From Bacillus sp. EB106-08-02-XG196 (GTDB taxonomy: Bacteria; Bacillota; Bacilli; Bacillales; Cytobacillaceae), in NCBI RefSeq assembly GCF_013396335.1, contig NZ_JABWSY010000011.1:62001-126000 (forward strand): a DNA stretch of 64,000 bases. Reading direction: 5' to 3'. Positions 19,627 to 28,333 of the stretch are shown piece by piece. A program made the translations under genes and the position numbers. Each line of letters starts with the position of its first letter. The stretch's first letter is position 1. The notes below the pieces were generated by a model. That model had not been told where the DNA came from and did no database searches. It saw only the letters and a program-made list of their open reading frames with translations.

Positions 19627-20091
19627 ATGGACTATATTTTAAAATTTATACAGTTTATTACCAACATTAACAAATGGATTGCTTATTTCACATTAGTTGT
19701 TATGATGGTAGCTGTTACTTTTTTTTCTATTTCTAGGAGTTCAGGTCAACCAGTTATTGGAGATATAGAGTTAGTTCAGTTTACAATGGTGATCCTAATA
19801 ATGGGGTCATTGGCCATAACGGAACAATCTAATTCACATATTTCAATCGGACTCATTGTTGATAAATTTTCTCCACGTATACAAGCGGCAATAAACTGTA
19901 TTTCTCAATTATTAACACTCTTGTTTTGTTTTTTAGTTTGTTGGGTTTTTATTTCTAAAATGAACTTTATACAGACTTCTGATTTGCTAAAAATTCCCTT
20001 TTATCCCGTAAAGATTTTATTAATTATCGGGTTCATTGGCTGGGGGCTAGAAGCAATTCTAAGATTGTATAAATCAATTCGGAGCTTTTAA
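19627..20091 (+). CDS. TRAP transporter small permease, DctQ family
   Basis: About 154 aa with four membrane segments, the expected DctQ topology. Residues QPVIGDIELVQFTMV and the following SLAITEQSNSHISIGLIVD match the family's conserved central region. ATG 19627 is preferred because AAGAAGGCAG lies just upstream of it, whereas ATG 19609 has no site. It lies between DctP and DctM genes. Confidence 0.88.
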   Translation: MDYILKFIQFITNINKWIAYFTLVVMMVAVTFFSISRSSGQPVIGDIELVQFTMVILIMGSLAITEQSNSHISIGLIVDKFSPRIQAAINCISQLLTLLFCFLVCWVFISKMNFIQTSDLLKIPFYPVKILLIIGFIGWGLEAILRLYKSIRSF

Positions 20092-20105
20092 TAAGGAGTG
20101 AGATA

Positions 20106-21416
20106 ATGTCAGTAGAAGCCGTTGGAGTAATAGTAATTATTTCTGTTTTTGTCCTTATGTTTCTAAGGATCCCCATTGCCATTGGTATGGCAATTCCTGC
20201 AAGTTTAGCAATCTTCTATTTAAAAGGATGGGACACACTAATAACAGCTATTGATAGTATCGTATGGTATCAAAGTTATAGTTATACACTTAGTACAATC
20301 CCATTATTTGTCTTGATGGGGCAGTTTTTATATACCTCTGGAATTAGTGAGGAGTTGTTTGATACCTTTCGGAAGTGGTTTGGTAGATTAAAAGGAGGAT
20401 TGGGACTTGCGACTATCGGTTCGTCTGCTATGTTTGCTGCAGCCTCAGGTTCAAGCGTTGCCAACACTGGGACGATGGGTGTTATTGCGTCAAAGGAAAT
20501 GCTGAAAGCAGGTTATAGTAAAAGTTTAACAGGTGGTTCGATCGTTGCTGGTGGTGCTTTAGGCATATTGATCCCGCCAAGTACCACTTTTATTATTTAT
20601 GGGATGATAACAGAACAATCCATTGGTGCGCTGCTAACAGCAGGAGTCATTCCAGGAATATTGTTGACCATTTTTTTCATGCTAACTATTGTGATCGTTG
20701 TTATTGTAAAGCCAAGTATGGTTTCAAATGCAGTTGAACCAAGTGTAAGTTGGAAAGAGCGATTTATTTCACTAAAGTCTAATATTAGTATAATTATCAT
20801 GTTTATAGTCGTTGTAGGTGGTCTTTATCTAGGTTTTTTCACAGCTACTGAAGCAGCTGGGGTAGGGGCTTTAGGTGCATTTCTGATTGGCATTATACGT
20901 AAAAAATTAACCTTAAAAGGTTTTTCTGAAGCCATTATCAGTACAATCAAGACTACAGGATTTATGTTTGCTATTCTTTTGGGCGCATTTATTTTAAATT
21001 ATGTTTTGGTGATCACTCGCCTTCCATACATGCTAGCAGAATTCCTATTTGATAAGAATCTTTCCCCAACCATGATATTTATCCTAATCATTGTTATGTA
21101 TATTGTTTTAGGGGCACTCATGGATACCTTAGCTATGATGGTTGTAACCATTCCTATTCTTATGCCAGTACTACAAATGGCAGGATTTGATTTAGTTTGG
21201 TTTGGGGTAATCGTTGTCCTTGTAGTAGAAATGGCGTTAATTTCACCACCTGTTGGTATGAATTGTTTTGTGTTAAAAGGGGTTTCAGAGGATCTAGAAT
21301 TGGTAGATATCTTTAAAGGGGCCTTAATATTCATAATACCAATCCTACTTCTAATCGTACTAGTTTACATTTTCCCAGAGATTGCTCTATTCTTACCAAA
21401 TACCATGCGGTCGTAA
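20106..21416 (+). CDS. TRAP transporter large permease, DctM family
   Basis: The 436-aa protein has about twelve membrane segments. DctM hallmarks are present: PLFVLMGQFLYTSGIS near residue 65, SGSSVANTGTMGVIA, GALGILIPPSTTFIIYG near residue 150 and the late LISPPVGMNCFVLKG. It uses a sodium or proton gradient to move the substrate delivered by DctP. Last gene of the operon; a terminator follows at 21432. Confidence 0.92.
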   Translation: MSVEAVGVIVIISVFVLMFLRIPIAIGMAIPASLAIFYLKGWDTLITAIDSIVWYQSYSYTLSTIPLFVLMGQFLYTSGISEELFDTFRKWFGRLKGGLGLATIGSSAMFAAASGSSVANTGTMGVIASKEMLKAGYSKSLTGGSIVAGGALGILIPPSTTFIIYGMITEQSIGALLTAGVIPGILLTIFFMLTIVIVVIVKPSMVSNAVEPSVSWKERFISLKSNISIIIMFIVVVGGLYLGFFTATEAAGVGALGAFLIGIIRKKLTLKGFSEAIISTIKTTGFMFAILLGAFILNYVLVITRLPYMLAEFLFDKNLSPTMIFILIIVMYIVLGALMDTLAMMVVTIPILMPVLQMAGFDLVWFGVIVVLVVEMALISPPVGMNCFVLKGVSEDLELVDIFKGALIFIIPILLLIVLVYIFPEIALFLPNTMRS

Positions 21417-21431
21417 GGAAGAATATATACC

Positions 21432-21460
21432 CCGGATTCATGAATGAATCTGGTGCTTTT
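21432..21460 (+). terminator. Intrinsic terminator of TRAP operon
   Basis: CCGGATTCAT at 21432-21441 pairs with ATGAATCTGG at 21444-21453 (one wobble pair), followed by TGCTTTTT. Confidence 0.75.
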
Positions 21461-21654
21461 TATACCACAAATATTATTAGAGAATTAAGATTATAAAATA
21501 TTTATGTTTGAAATGGTTTAAAATATTGTATGGTTCCTGCTGCAGTTTTTATAATAAATAAATTATTGATAAAACAAAGAACATTTGTTCTGTATTTGGT
21601 TATTATGATATACTAATAGTGCAATAGAATAGGATATCTCAAGGGTGGTCGGCA

Positions 21655-21677
21655 CACCTCCAATTAGAAAGGAGGTG
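21655..21677 (+). promoter_or_regulatory. Hairpin sequestering the toxin Shine-Dalgarno
   Basis: CACCTCC at 21655-21661 is perfectly complementary to GGAGGTG at 21671-21677, which is the ribosome binding site of the toxin reading frame. The full-length mRNA would hide its own site, a known control in type I toxins. A similar but weaker pairing is present at locus 3. Confidence 0.65.
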
Positions 21678-21767
21678 ATGCTGAATGACAGTTTTGAAAC
21701 GTTCATGATTACGATTGCTTTTGCTAGTTTAATCGTAGCGATACTGTCATTTAACCAAAAAAAATAA
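21678..21767 (+). CDS. Putative holin-like toxin, type I TA (locus 2)
   Basis: The 29-residue frame has the Hol_Tox pattern: short polar start with SFETFMI, one membrane segment (IAFASLIVAIL) and a QKK end. Compared with locus 3, the expected start ATG at 21685 is out of frame because one base is missing before GAAACG. The in-frame ATG at 21678 lies too close to the Shine-Dalgarno (2 bases). The gene may therefore be weakly expressed or recently inactivated. An antisense RNA unit lies on the opposite strand at its 3' end. Confidence 0.6.
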   Translation: MLNDSFETFMITIAFASLIVAILSFNQKK

Positions 21768-21893
21768 GCCACCCTTGAGTTAGAGGCTCAGGTGGATTAT
21801 CCTTCAAAGAATACCGATCCCCATTAGGGACCGTCAATTGCTGGACCGAACATGTTTACTCCATGTTCGGTCTTTTTAATTTATTCAATACTT
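21757..21893 (-). ncRNA. Candidate antisense RNA antitoxin of locus 2
   Basis: On the minus strand a TATAAT -10 box (21900-21905) precedes a ~130-nt unit. This unit ends in a hairpin (CCACCTGAG ... CTCAAGGGTGG, 21769-21795) followed by a run of eight T complementary to the toxin's Lys codons. It would overlap the 3' end of the toxin mRNA by about 100 nt, the TxpA/RatA-like arrangement. The -35 box is not clear. Transcription start near 21893 is an estimate. Confidence 0.5.
21844..21877 (+). terminator. Terminator of toxin mRNA, locus 2
   Basis: GACCGAACATG at 21844-21854 pairs perfectly with CATGTTCGGTC at 21862-21872, followed by five T. Confidence 0.8.
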
Positions 21894-22011
21894 AATTTTA
21901 TTATAACCGAAAGGAATAAAAATAAAAGTACTTATTTTATTTCATCTTGTTAAATGAGAAAAAGAGATATCCCATTTTTAAGATTCCAAGGTACCTTGTA
22001 CATTTTTCTAT

Positions 22012-22125
22012 TTAGATGGAGTTTAAGTCACTATTCTCAAGGTGTACTTTCTGATATCCAGATACTGCAATCTTTATGAACGCTCGACCAACTTGTCCTG
22101 TAGCCCCTAAAATAAGGACCTTCAT
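22012..22125 (-). pseudogene. N-terminal fragment of a Rossmann-fold (NmrA/SDR-like) protein
   Basis: ATG at 22125 has a good GGGAGGC site and opens with MKVLILGATGQVGRAF, the GxxGxxG dinucleotide-binding start of NmrA-type epimerases/reductases. The frame ends after 37 residues and nothing downstream continues the family. This is a truncated gene. Confidence 0.65.
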
Positions 22126-22358
22126 ATTTACAAGCCTCCCATAATTACTAATTTACTTGAAAAATAGATATATTCATTTTTACTATTGATTGGTTCACAC
22201 TAACATCGTATAGGGTTTTACAAATATGTAAAATTTGAAGTAAATGTATACATGGCCAAAGTTCTTTTAGGGAAAATTTCTCTTTTATTTAAAGATGAAC
22301 TAAATACGTGTTTTGACGTATGTTTTAGTATAGGGGAATTTTAAAGGGGGATGTAAAT

Positions 22359-22556
22359 TTGTTAGCGCTTGGAATATTTCTAATCATTATAGGTGTTAGT
22401 ATGGTTATTGAACCTTCACTTTTTTGGTTATTGACCGAAAGGTGGAAATCCAATGATGGCACAGAGCCTTCCAGGTTGTATAGTTTGTCAACCATGTTTG
22501 GCGGTATCATTATTACGGTTGTCGGTTTCTGTTCGGTTATTGTCGCTTTCCTTTAA
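22359..22556 (+). CDS. Small membrane protein (DUF6199-like)
   Basis: The 65-aa protein has two membrane segments (residues ~2-18 and 48-64) around a polar loop with LLTERWKSNDGTEPSRLYSL. This pattern resembles the small DUF6199 proteins. TTG start at 22359 follows AAAGGGGGATG. It is monocistronic with its own terminator at 22581. Function unknown. Confidence 0.6.
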   Translation: MLALGIFLIIIGVSMVIEPSLFWLLTERWKSNDGTEPSRLYSLSTMFGGIIITVVGFCSVIVAFL

Positions 22557-22580
22557 CCATTTCACCTCTTCTTAAAAAAG

Positions 22581-22627
22581 CAAGACCTCCGGGCTTATTA
22601 GCACAGGGGTCTTGTTCATTTTTTTAG
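22581..22627 (+). terminator. Intrinsic terminator
   Basis: CAAGACC at 22581-22587 pairs with GGTCTTG at 22608-22614, with additional partial pairing in the loop, followed by a T-rich tract. Confidence 0.65.
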
Positions 22628-22810
22628 GGCCATTTTCCCGAACTGTATAAAAGAGTGTGAAATGTTCCTATAGACTATGCTTAAAATTCATAGACTTTTA
22701 CTTAAAAGCATACTCATTAATAGTAATCGACCCTTAAGGCGGAATAGAAAATGCACATGTTTTTCAACGTATACCCATCTTTTTTCTAAAATGAATTTGG
22801 AGAGGATGCA

Positions 22811-24598
22811 ATGTCAATCTCAAGCAACAATAAACGCAGATATATGCCGGGGATTGATGGACTTAGAGCTGTTGCTGTCATGGGTGTTATTCTCTACCAT
22901 CTCAATATCCCTTGGTTTCAGGGCGGGTTTTCAGGTGTAACGGTTTTCTTTGTTTTGTCAGGTTACTTGATCACAGACATTCTTATTGATGAATGGAATA
23001 AAACGAATAAAATTGACTACCTTCGCTTTATGATTCGCCGTTTTCGCAGACTGGCTCCTGCCGTATTGGTGATGATTTTTACCGTTACCTTATGGGTGAT
23101 ATTTTCGAATCATCCTTCGTTTGACAAATTACGCTCAGATTTTTTGCCTTCACTTCTTTATATGACAAATTGGTGGTACATTATCCATGAAGTTTCCTAT
23201 TTTGAAAGCTTCGGTCCTGCATCACCCTTTACGCACCTATGGTCACTGGCCATTGAGGAGCAATTTTATCTAATATGGCCGCTGCTGATGATTCTTGGTT
23301 CTACTTTTATAAAAAAGAAAAGGTTTCGTGTGTTGGCTGTACTGGCCGGGGTCGTCATTTCTGCTTGGTTAATGGCATTCCTTTATATACCTGGAGAGGA
23401 TCCTTCCCGTGTCTATTATGGAACAGACACAAGAGCTTTTTCACTTCTTCTAGGAGCAGCACTTGCCTTCGTTTGGCCAAGCCAGAGATTATCTAAAACT
23501 TTACCAAGGCATGCTAGTATCGTTCTTGAGATTGTAGGAATAACAAGTTTATTGCTGATTATCACACTATTTGTGGTTACATCGCAATTTGACCCGTTTC
23601 ATTATCAGGGTGGCATGCTTCTATTATCTATATTTACCACTTTAGTAGTAGCGGCATTAGCTCATCCAGCTAGTAAGCTCGCAAAATGGCTCAGTGTAAA
23701 GCCTCTCCAATGGATGGGGGTTCGATCCTATGGCATTTATTTGTGGCATTACCCGTTTATTATCTTAACAACACCGATTGTGAATACAGATGGATTAAAC
23801 CTTTGGAGAATCACCTTACAGATATTTTTCACATTGATACTATCAGAGTTATCCTATCGATTTGTGGAAGTACCGATTCGGGCGGGGAAGTTAAAAACGC
23901 TTCTAACAGGTTTAAAAGGTCTGCCAATCAATCATCAAAGGATCGTTTTAGGAAGCTGTGCTGCATTGCTTGCATCATTTGTAGGAATATGTGTGGTATT
24001 TGCTTCGAAAACAACTGTCGTGGTTCCGCATCAAGAAGCCTTAACAATAGAAGCATTCAATGAAATAGAATTTAACGATGATGATCCAGCCAAAGTGCCT
24101 GAAGCTGAAGAGGAAATAACGAAACCAGAGCCTGATTTGAAGACCATTACGGTTATTGGAGACTCGATTCTTCATGAAGTCGCTCCATACTTTAAAAACC
24201 ATTACCCCGAAGCGACAATTGATTACCGTGTCGGCCGGCAAATGTCAGAGGTGCCAGAGGTGATTAAGATGCTGGAGGGAAGTGGGCAATTAGGGGAGTA
24301 TGTATTTATCCAGCTTGGCACCAATGGGTCTTTTGTTAAAACAGACTTAGTAAATTTAATCAAAGGTCTGGAAAATAAAAAAGTATATTTAGTAAATTGC
24401 CGCGTACCTAGGCCATGGGAAACGAATGTGAACCAAACCTTAGAAGAAGTTGTTAAAAGTGTACCCAATACTGTTCTCGTAGATTGGTATAGTGCCAGTG
24501 AGGGTCATCCAGAGTATTTTGCACAGGATGGCGTTCATTTAACGAGAACAGGTGGAGAAACATACGCTAACCTACTAGTCGAACAAATGGAAGAGTAA
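22811..24598 (+). CDS. Acyltransferase family protein, OatA-like (acyltransferase 3 plus SGNH)
   Basis: The 595-aa protein has two modules. Residues ~10-400 form the ten- or eleven-TM acyltransferase-3 domain (GIDGLRAVAVMGVILYHL, GVTVFFVLSGYLIT, HLWSLAIEEQFYLIWP). After a Pro/Glu-rich linker, residues ~445-595 form an extracytoplasmic SGNH esterase-like domain with VIGDSILHEV (Ser nucleophile) and the catalytic Asp/His in AQDGVHLT. This is the layout of OatA, which O-acetylates MurNAc in peptidoglycan and confers lysozyme resistance; other polymers are possible targets. ATG 22811 has GGAGAGGATG upstream. Confidence 0.85.
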   Translation: MSISSNNKRRYMPGIDGLRAVAVMGVILYHLNIPWFQGGFSGVTVFFVLSGYLITDILIDEWNKTNKIDYLRFMIRRFRRLAPAVLVMIFTVTLWVIFSNHPSFDKLRSDFLPSLLYMTNWWYIIHEVSYFESFGPASPFTHLWSLAIEEQFYLIWPLLMILGSTFIKKKRFRVLAVLAGVVISAWLMAFLYIPGEDPSRVYYGTDTRAFSLLLGAALAFVWPSQRLSKTLPRHASIVLEIVGITSLLLIITLFVVTSQFDPFHYQGGMLLLSIFTTLVVAALAHPASKLAKWLSVKPLQWMGVRSYGIYLWHYPFIILTTPIVNTDGLNLWRITLQIFFTLILSELSYRFVEVPIRAGKLKTLLTGLKGLPINHQRIVLGSCAALLASFVGICVVFASKTTVVVPHQEALTIEAFNEIEFNDDDPAKVPEAEEEITKPEPDLKTITVIGDSILHEVAPYFKNHYPEATIDYRVGRQMSEVPEVIKMLEGSGQLGEYVFIQLGTNGSFVKTDLVNLIKGLENKKVYLVNCRVPRPWETNVNQTLEEVVKSVPNTVLVDWYSASEGHPEYFAQDGVHLTRTGGETYANLLVEQMEE

Positions 24599-24624
24599 CC
24601 ATAATACCTCCAAGTATTAACATC

Positions 24625-24660
24625 AAAAAGAACCTCAGAACTGAAGCTGAGGTTCTTTTT
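24625..24660. terminator. Bidirectional intrinsic terminator
   Basis: AAAAAGAACCTCAG at 24625-24638 pairs with CTGAGGTTCTTTTT at 24647-24660; A and T tails serve both convergent genes. Confidence 0.85.
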
Positions 24661-24673
24661 GATGAAAAAATTC

Positions 24674-24979
24674 CTATTTCTTTTCGACTTTTACTAATCC
24701 TTTACCGACATTATCTTTTTCAAAATACACAGTGACCATATCACCAACTGTTATTTTTACACTTGAATCAATGATTTCAGCTGAAAAAACAATCTTGGTT
24801 CCATCTTCACTCTTTCCGTAGTATTGATTGTCGATAATTTCCGTAATTTTATAATCAACTAATTTGTATTCAGAGGAATCATTGCTTTGATTGATCACTG
24901 GGCTGGTTTGGGATTTTACTATAAATAATACGAATAATATGGTTATAAGAATGGCAAGGACGATGACTCTTTTTATCAT
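24674..24979 (-). CDS. Hypothetical membrane-anchored exported protein
   Basis: The 101-aa protein has one N-terminal membrane anchor (VIVLAILITILFVLFIV) and an exported beta-rich domain of about 75 residues (KLVDYKITEII, GKSEDGTKIVFSAE, VGDMVTVYFE). The spacing suggests a small OB-like barrel, similar to several Bacillus YobA/DUF3221-type proteins, but no family can be named with confidence. AAGGAGG precedes ATG 24979. Confidence 0.55.
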   Translation of the reverse strand: MIKRVIVLAILITILFVLFIVKSQTSPVINQSNDSSEYKLVDYKITEIIDNQYYGKSEDGTKIVFSAEIIDSSVKITVGDMVTVYFEKDNVGKGLVKVEKK

Positions 24980-25426
24980 TTTTTACACAACCTCCTTTAT
25001 GTATTTTATGAGATGGGGGGAGAAAGTAAATCCTCCCATTTTCCTCTAGACTTTCTACCTATTCCCAAAATAATTTCTATAATATGTCAGCACAGGATGA
25101 TAGATAGTTTGTGTATTTGTTAAAAACGAACATTAAAAGTTTATGAAATGCTTACATACATTAAAAAACGAACGAGATATCAAAAATAATAATTAATATT
25201 CACTTTTTATTGATTTATGACTTTACACTTGTTATACTAATCTTACAAATTAGCTATTGTAATATATCTAAATATTCATTATAATTCTATTTGTTAGAAT
25301 TTATAATTTCCAAGAGGGGAAGAGGATACCTTAAATTGTTATAAATATATGGGCGAACTTTCAGCTCCCTAATCGGTACTTTGTAACGGTGATAAGTTGT
25401 CTAATACGAGATGGAGGGGTACATCT
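24980..25426. other. Intergenic region upstream of sstT
   Basis: The 447-bp AT-rich region holds a possible sigma-A-like promoter (TTTACA ... TATACT near 25222-25240) and a second TATAAT-like stretch near 25278. No hairpin terminator, T-box or riboswitch was recognised. Confidence 0.3.
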
Positions 25427-26665
25427 ATGAAAAATCTATTGAAAAAGTGGAATCAAATTAGTCTGGTAAAACAAATATCTATTGGTTTATTGATTGGTAT
25501 TATCCTGGCGGTTGCGATTCCAGAAGTGGCAAAACCAGTTGTCATTTTAGGCTCATTATTTGTTGGTGCTTTAAAAGCTATTGCACCAGTATTGGTACTC
25601 TTCCTGGTAATGTCTGCTATTGCTCAACATAAGAGTGGTCAGCAAACGAATATGAAATCGATAATTTCCCTATATCTATTAGGAACGTTTCTAGCTGGAT
25701 TAATTGCGGTTGTTGTAAGCTTTATTTTCCCTGTTAATATCACACTTACGAAGGGTGCCGAGGATTTGGTGGCTCCGGGCGGTGTGGTAGAAGTTCTCAA
25801 AACTTTACTGCTGAATGTTGTTGATAACCCAGTTAATGCCATTGCAAATGCAAATTATATCGGTATTTTAGCATGGGCAATCGTCCTTGGTTTAGCTTTA
25901 AAAAATGCTCCTGATTCGACAAAAACAATGATTTCTAATTTTTCAGATGCCGTATCCAAAATGGTTACATGGGTTATCAAGCTTGCACCATTAGGAATCA
26001 TGGGTCTAGTGATTGATTCCATTACAACAAACGGACTCGAGTCTCTATTAAGCTATGGAAAATTACTTGTTGTTTTGATTGGATGTATGCTCTTTGTAGC
26101 GTTCGTTGTCAATCCGCTCATCGTATTTGTGAATGTCCGTCAGAACCCATACCCGCTTGTATTCAAGTGTGTAAAGGAAAGTGGAATTACTGCATTCTTC
26201 ACACGCAGCTCTGCGGCCAACATTCCGGTAAATATGAAATTGTGTGAAAAACTAGATTTAGATAAAGATACTTATTCCGTTTCCATTCCATTAGGTGCAA
26301 CGGTCAATATGGCTGGTGCTGCCGTTACGATTTCTGTTTTAACACTAGCTGCTGTTCATACACTAGGTATTCATGTGGACATTCCTACAGCCATTATCCT
26401 AAGCGTATTAGCTGCTGTAGCTGCTTGCGGTGCTTCAGGGGTTGCGGGCGGCTCACTATTATTGATTCCTTTAGCATGTAGCTTATTTGGAATCTCCAAT
26501 GATGTTGCGATGCAGGTAGTGGGAGTAGGCTTTATCATCGGAGTTTTACAAGATTCTTTTGAAACAGCACTTAACTCCTCTACAGACGTTCTTTTCACAG
26601 CAACAGCTGATTATAAGAAGAAGCTTAAAGAAGGCAAAAGAGTAGATATCAAAAAAGTAGCATAA
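25427..26665 (+). CDS. sstT: Serine/threonine:sodium symporter SstT
   Basis: About 412 aa, dicarboxylate/amino acid:cation symporter family. SstT features: [17 protein letters not shown] at the start, [19 protein letters not shown] near residue 265 with the serine-rich substrate loop, and [20 protein letters not shown] near residue 288. It imports Ser and Thr with sodium at the cytoplasmic membrane. ATG 25427 with the GGAGGGG site is preferred over an upstream TTG at 25397. Confidence 0.88.
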   Translation: MKNLLKKWNQISLVKQISIGLLIGIILAVAIPEVAKPVVILGSLFVGALKAIAPVLVLFLVMSAIAQHKSGQQTNMKSIISLYLLGTFLAGLIAVVVSFIFPVNITLTKGAEDLVAPGGVVEVLKTLLLNVVDNPVNAIANANYIGILAWAIVLGLALKNAPDSTKTMISNFSDAVSKMVTWVIKLAPLGIMGLVIDSITTNGLESLLSYGKLLVVLIGCMLFVAFVVNPLIVFVNVRQNPYPLVFKCVKESGITAFFTRSSAANIPVNMKLCEKLDLDKDTYSVSIPLGATVNMAGAAVTISVLTLAAVHTLGIHVDIPTAIILSVLAAVAACGASGVAGGSLLLIPLACSLFGISNDVAMQVVGVGFIIGVLQDSFETALNSSTDVLFTATADYKKKLKEGKRVDIKKVA

Positions 26666-26812
26666 TGATTATCCCTTTTGTGCAGACAGGCAGGAACCTG
26701 TCTCACAGGAGGGATTTTTTTATGGGAAAAGTGGATGATCTTTTAAGCTTAGATGTAAATTAATTGACTTTACTAAAAACTGAGTGTAGAGTGAAAATTA
26801 AATTAATAGGAA

Positions 26813-26905
26813 GACCACTAGGGGAGCCGATTTGTGGCTGAGACAAGAGTTATCTTGGACCCTTTGAACCTGATCTAGTTCATACTAGCGTAGGAAAGTG
26901 GAGTC
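26813..26905 (+). promoter_or_regulatory. TPP riboswitch (THI element)
   Basis: The conserved core is visible in order: AGGGGAGCC, GGCTGAGA, then GACCCTTTGAACCTGATC, CTAGTTCATACTAG (P3-like stem) and GCGTAGGAAAGTGG. This is the standard thiamine-pyrophosphate aptamer. A terminator hairpin follows at 26931 and then tenA, so control is probably by transcription termination when TPP is high. Confidence 0.95.
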
Positions 26906-26929
26906 TGTGTTTGGATAAATCATTATTCA

Positions 26930-26956
26930 GCCGCTCCATTTTTGGGGCGGTTTTTT
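26930..26956 (+). terminator. Riboswitch expression-platform terminator
   Basis: CCGCTCC at 26931-26937 pairs with GGGGCGG at 26944-26950 (one G-U pair), followed by six T. It lies between the TPP aptamer and tenA. Confidence 0.85.
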
Positions 26957-27020
26957 CGTGTTTTGATCTTCAGCCGCCCTTTCGTGTCTTCTCTGTTAAA
27001 CCAATAAGGGGGATAATATT

Positions 27021-27707
27021 ATGAGTTTTTCAGCAGAATTAAGAAAAGAAGCAAATCCAATCTTTCAAGCGATTTTTGACCATCCTTTTGTTCAGGGAAT
27101 TGCCAAGGGGGAATTAAAAAGCGAGCAATTGATTCATTATGTGAAACAGGACTTTGAATATTTGAATTCTTTTATACGAATCTATGGAATTGCAGTCTCC
27201 AAATGTGAGAGTCGTGAAGAAATGGAGATGTTTAATAAGCAGATTTCTTTTATCTTAAACAGTGAAATCCATCCACATAATAACTTTTGCCAAGTAGCGG
27301 GTGTTCCTTACGAGGAATTACATGGATTTCCATTATCTCCATCAGCACATCAGTATATCCGTCATATGCTAACAGTTGCACACGAAGGAACATTAGGGGA
27401 AATTCTTGCAGTGTTATTGCCGTGTCCGTGGACGTATTGGGAAATTGGGAAGAAATTATTAACTAAGGTGAATCCAGATCCTTCACACCCTTTTTATGAA
27501 TGGATCAGTTTTTATGGTACTATTACCGATTCGATAACCATTAAGTTTTGTGCCCGTCTAGATGAGTGGGCAAAGGGAGCAACAGAGAGGGAAAAGGAAA
27601 AGATGAAGGAACATTTCTTAATCAGTTGTCAGCTTGAATATATGTTTTGGGATATGGCCTATAAACTTGAAGAATGGCCAGTGAAAATGATGGAATCGGT
27701 GAAATAA
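27021..27707 (+). CDS. tenA: Thiaminase II / aminopyrimidine aminohydrolase
   Basis: The 228-aa all-helical TenA protein has typical family segments: HPFVQGIAKGELKSEQLIHYVKQD at the start, LPCPWTYWEIG with the catalytic Cys near residue 135, and EWISFYG. TenA hydrolyses degraded thiamine (aminopyrimidines) to HMP for salvage into TPP. Regulation by the TPP riboswitch directly upstream agrees with this. It is not accompanied by thiMED or a transporter. ATG 27021 follows AAGGGGG. Confidence 0.93.
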   Translation: MSFSAELRKEANPIFQAIFDHPFVQGIAKGELKSEQLIHYVKQDFEYLNSFIRIYGIAVSKCESREEMEMFNKQISFILNSEIHPHNNFCQVAGVPYEELHGFPLSPSAHQYIRHMLTVAHEGTLGEILAVLLPCPWTYWEIGKKLLTKVNPDPSHPFYEWISFYGTITDSITIKFCARLDEWAKGATEREKEKMKEHFLISCQLEYMFWDMAYKLEEWPVKMMESVK

Positions 27708-27833
27708 TGTCCTGTACAGAGATTTTTTATTTAATTGGAACAAAGTTGTCACTATCTCGGCACCACAAATAAAAATGACAGACGTATAATAAAAGTAGGA
27801 AATAAAGTTATTATTCTTGAGAGGATGAGAGTA

Positions 27834-28271
27834 ATGTTAACGGATTATTCAAGAATCGTAGTAGCATATGACCATTCTGATTTAAGTAAAAAAGCATTGA
27901 AAATGGCAATGAATCTGGCAAAACAAGATATGAAAATTGAATTAGTAGTTTTTATGGTCACACAGCCTGTAAGACCAATGGTTTACACATATGGTTATGC
28001 ATTTGAGGCAATCCAGGACTCGCAGCGTGAGGAAGTTAATGCCATACGTAAAGAAATTGACGAAGAAATTCAATCGCTGCCGAATAAGACGAAATCAGTG
28101 GTAATGGAAGGTAACCCTGGAGTAATGATTGTTGAGTTTGTAAAGCAAAATGATGCCGATCTTGTCGTAATGGGAAGCAGAGGATTAAGCGGACTGAAGG
28201 AACTATTCTTGGGAAGCGTCAGCCATTATGTCGTACAAAAGGCACCATGCCCAGTGTTTATTGTAAAATAA
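27834..28271 (+). CDS. Universal stress protein, UspA family
   Basis: The 145-aa protein has the Usp alpha/beta fold: IVVAYDHSDLSKKALKMA at the start and the ATP-binding motif GNPGVMIV ... VVMGSRGLSGLKELFLGSVS near residues 98-130, ending APCPVFIVK. ATG 27834 with a GAGAGG site is the likely start; an in-frame codon further upstream lacks one. Monocistronic with a shared terminator. Confidence 0.88.
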   Translation: MLTDYSRIVVAYDHSDLSKKALKMAMNLAKQDMKIELVVFMVTQPVRPMVYTYGYAFEAIQDSQREEVNAIRKEIDEEIQSLPNKTKSVVMEGNPGVMIVEFVKQNDADLVVMGSRGLSGLKELFLGSVSHYVVQKAPCPVFIVK

Positions 28272-28283
28272 ATCACTATTATA

Positions 28284-28333
28284 AAAAAAGCTTGTAGAAA
28301 AGTCGATGAGACCATTCTACAAGCTTTTTTTTT
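28284..28333. terminator. Bidirectional intrinsic terminator
   Basis: AAAGCTTGTAGAA pairs with TTCTACAAGCTTT over 13 bp, with long A and T tails. The 3' arm overlaps the last codons of the HAD gene on the minus strand. Confidence 0.85.

Noticed and set aside
14217..21416. Assignment to benzoate or ferulate degradation
   Set aside because: Ring-cleavage and vanillin-type genes are absent; ligase specificity cannot be read by eye.
22677..22940. 87-aa frame overlapping the OatA-like start
   Set aside because: Overlaps a better supported gene and has no ribosome binding site or family.
23686..24063. 125-aa frame inside the OatA-like gene
   Set aside because: Out-of-frame reading of the acyltransferase coding sequence.
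26684..26704. Terminator of sstT (AGACAGG/CCTGTCT hairpin)
   Set aside because: The stem is short and the T-run lies 15-20 bases further on, so it was not listed as a feature.
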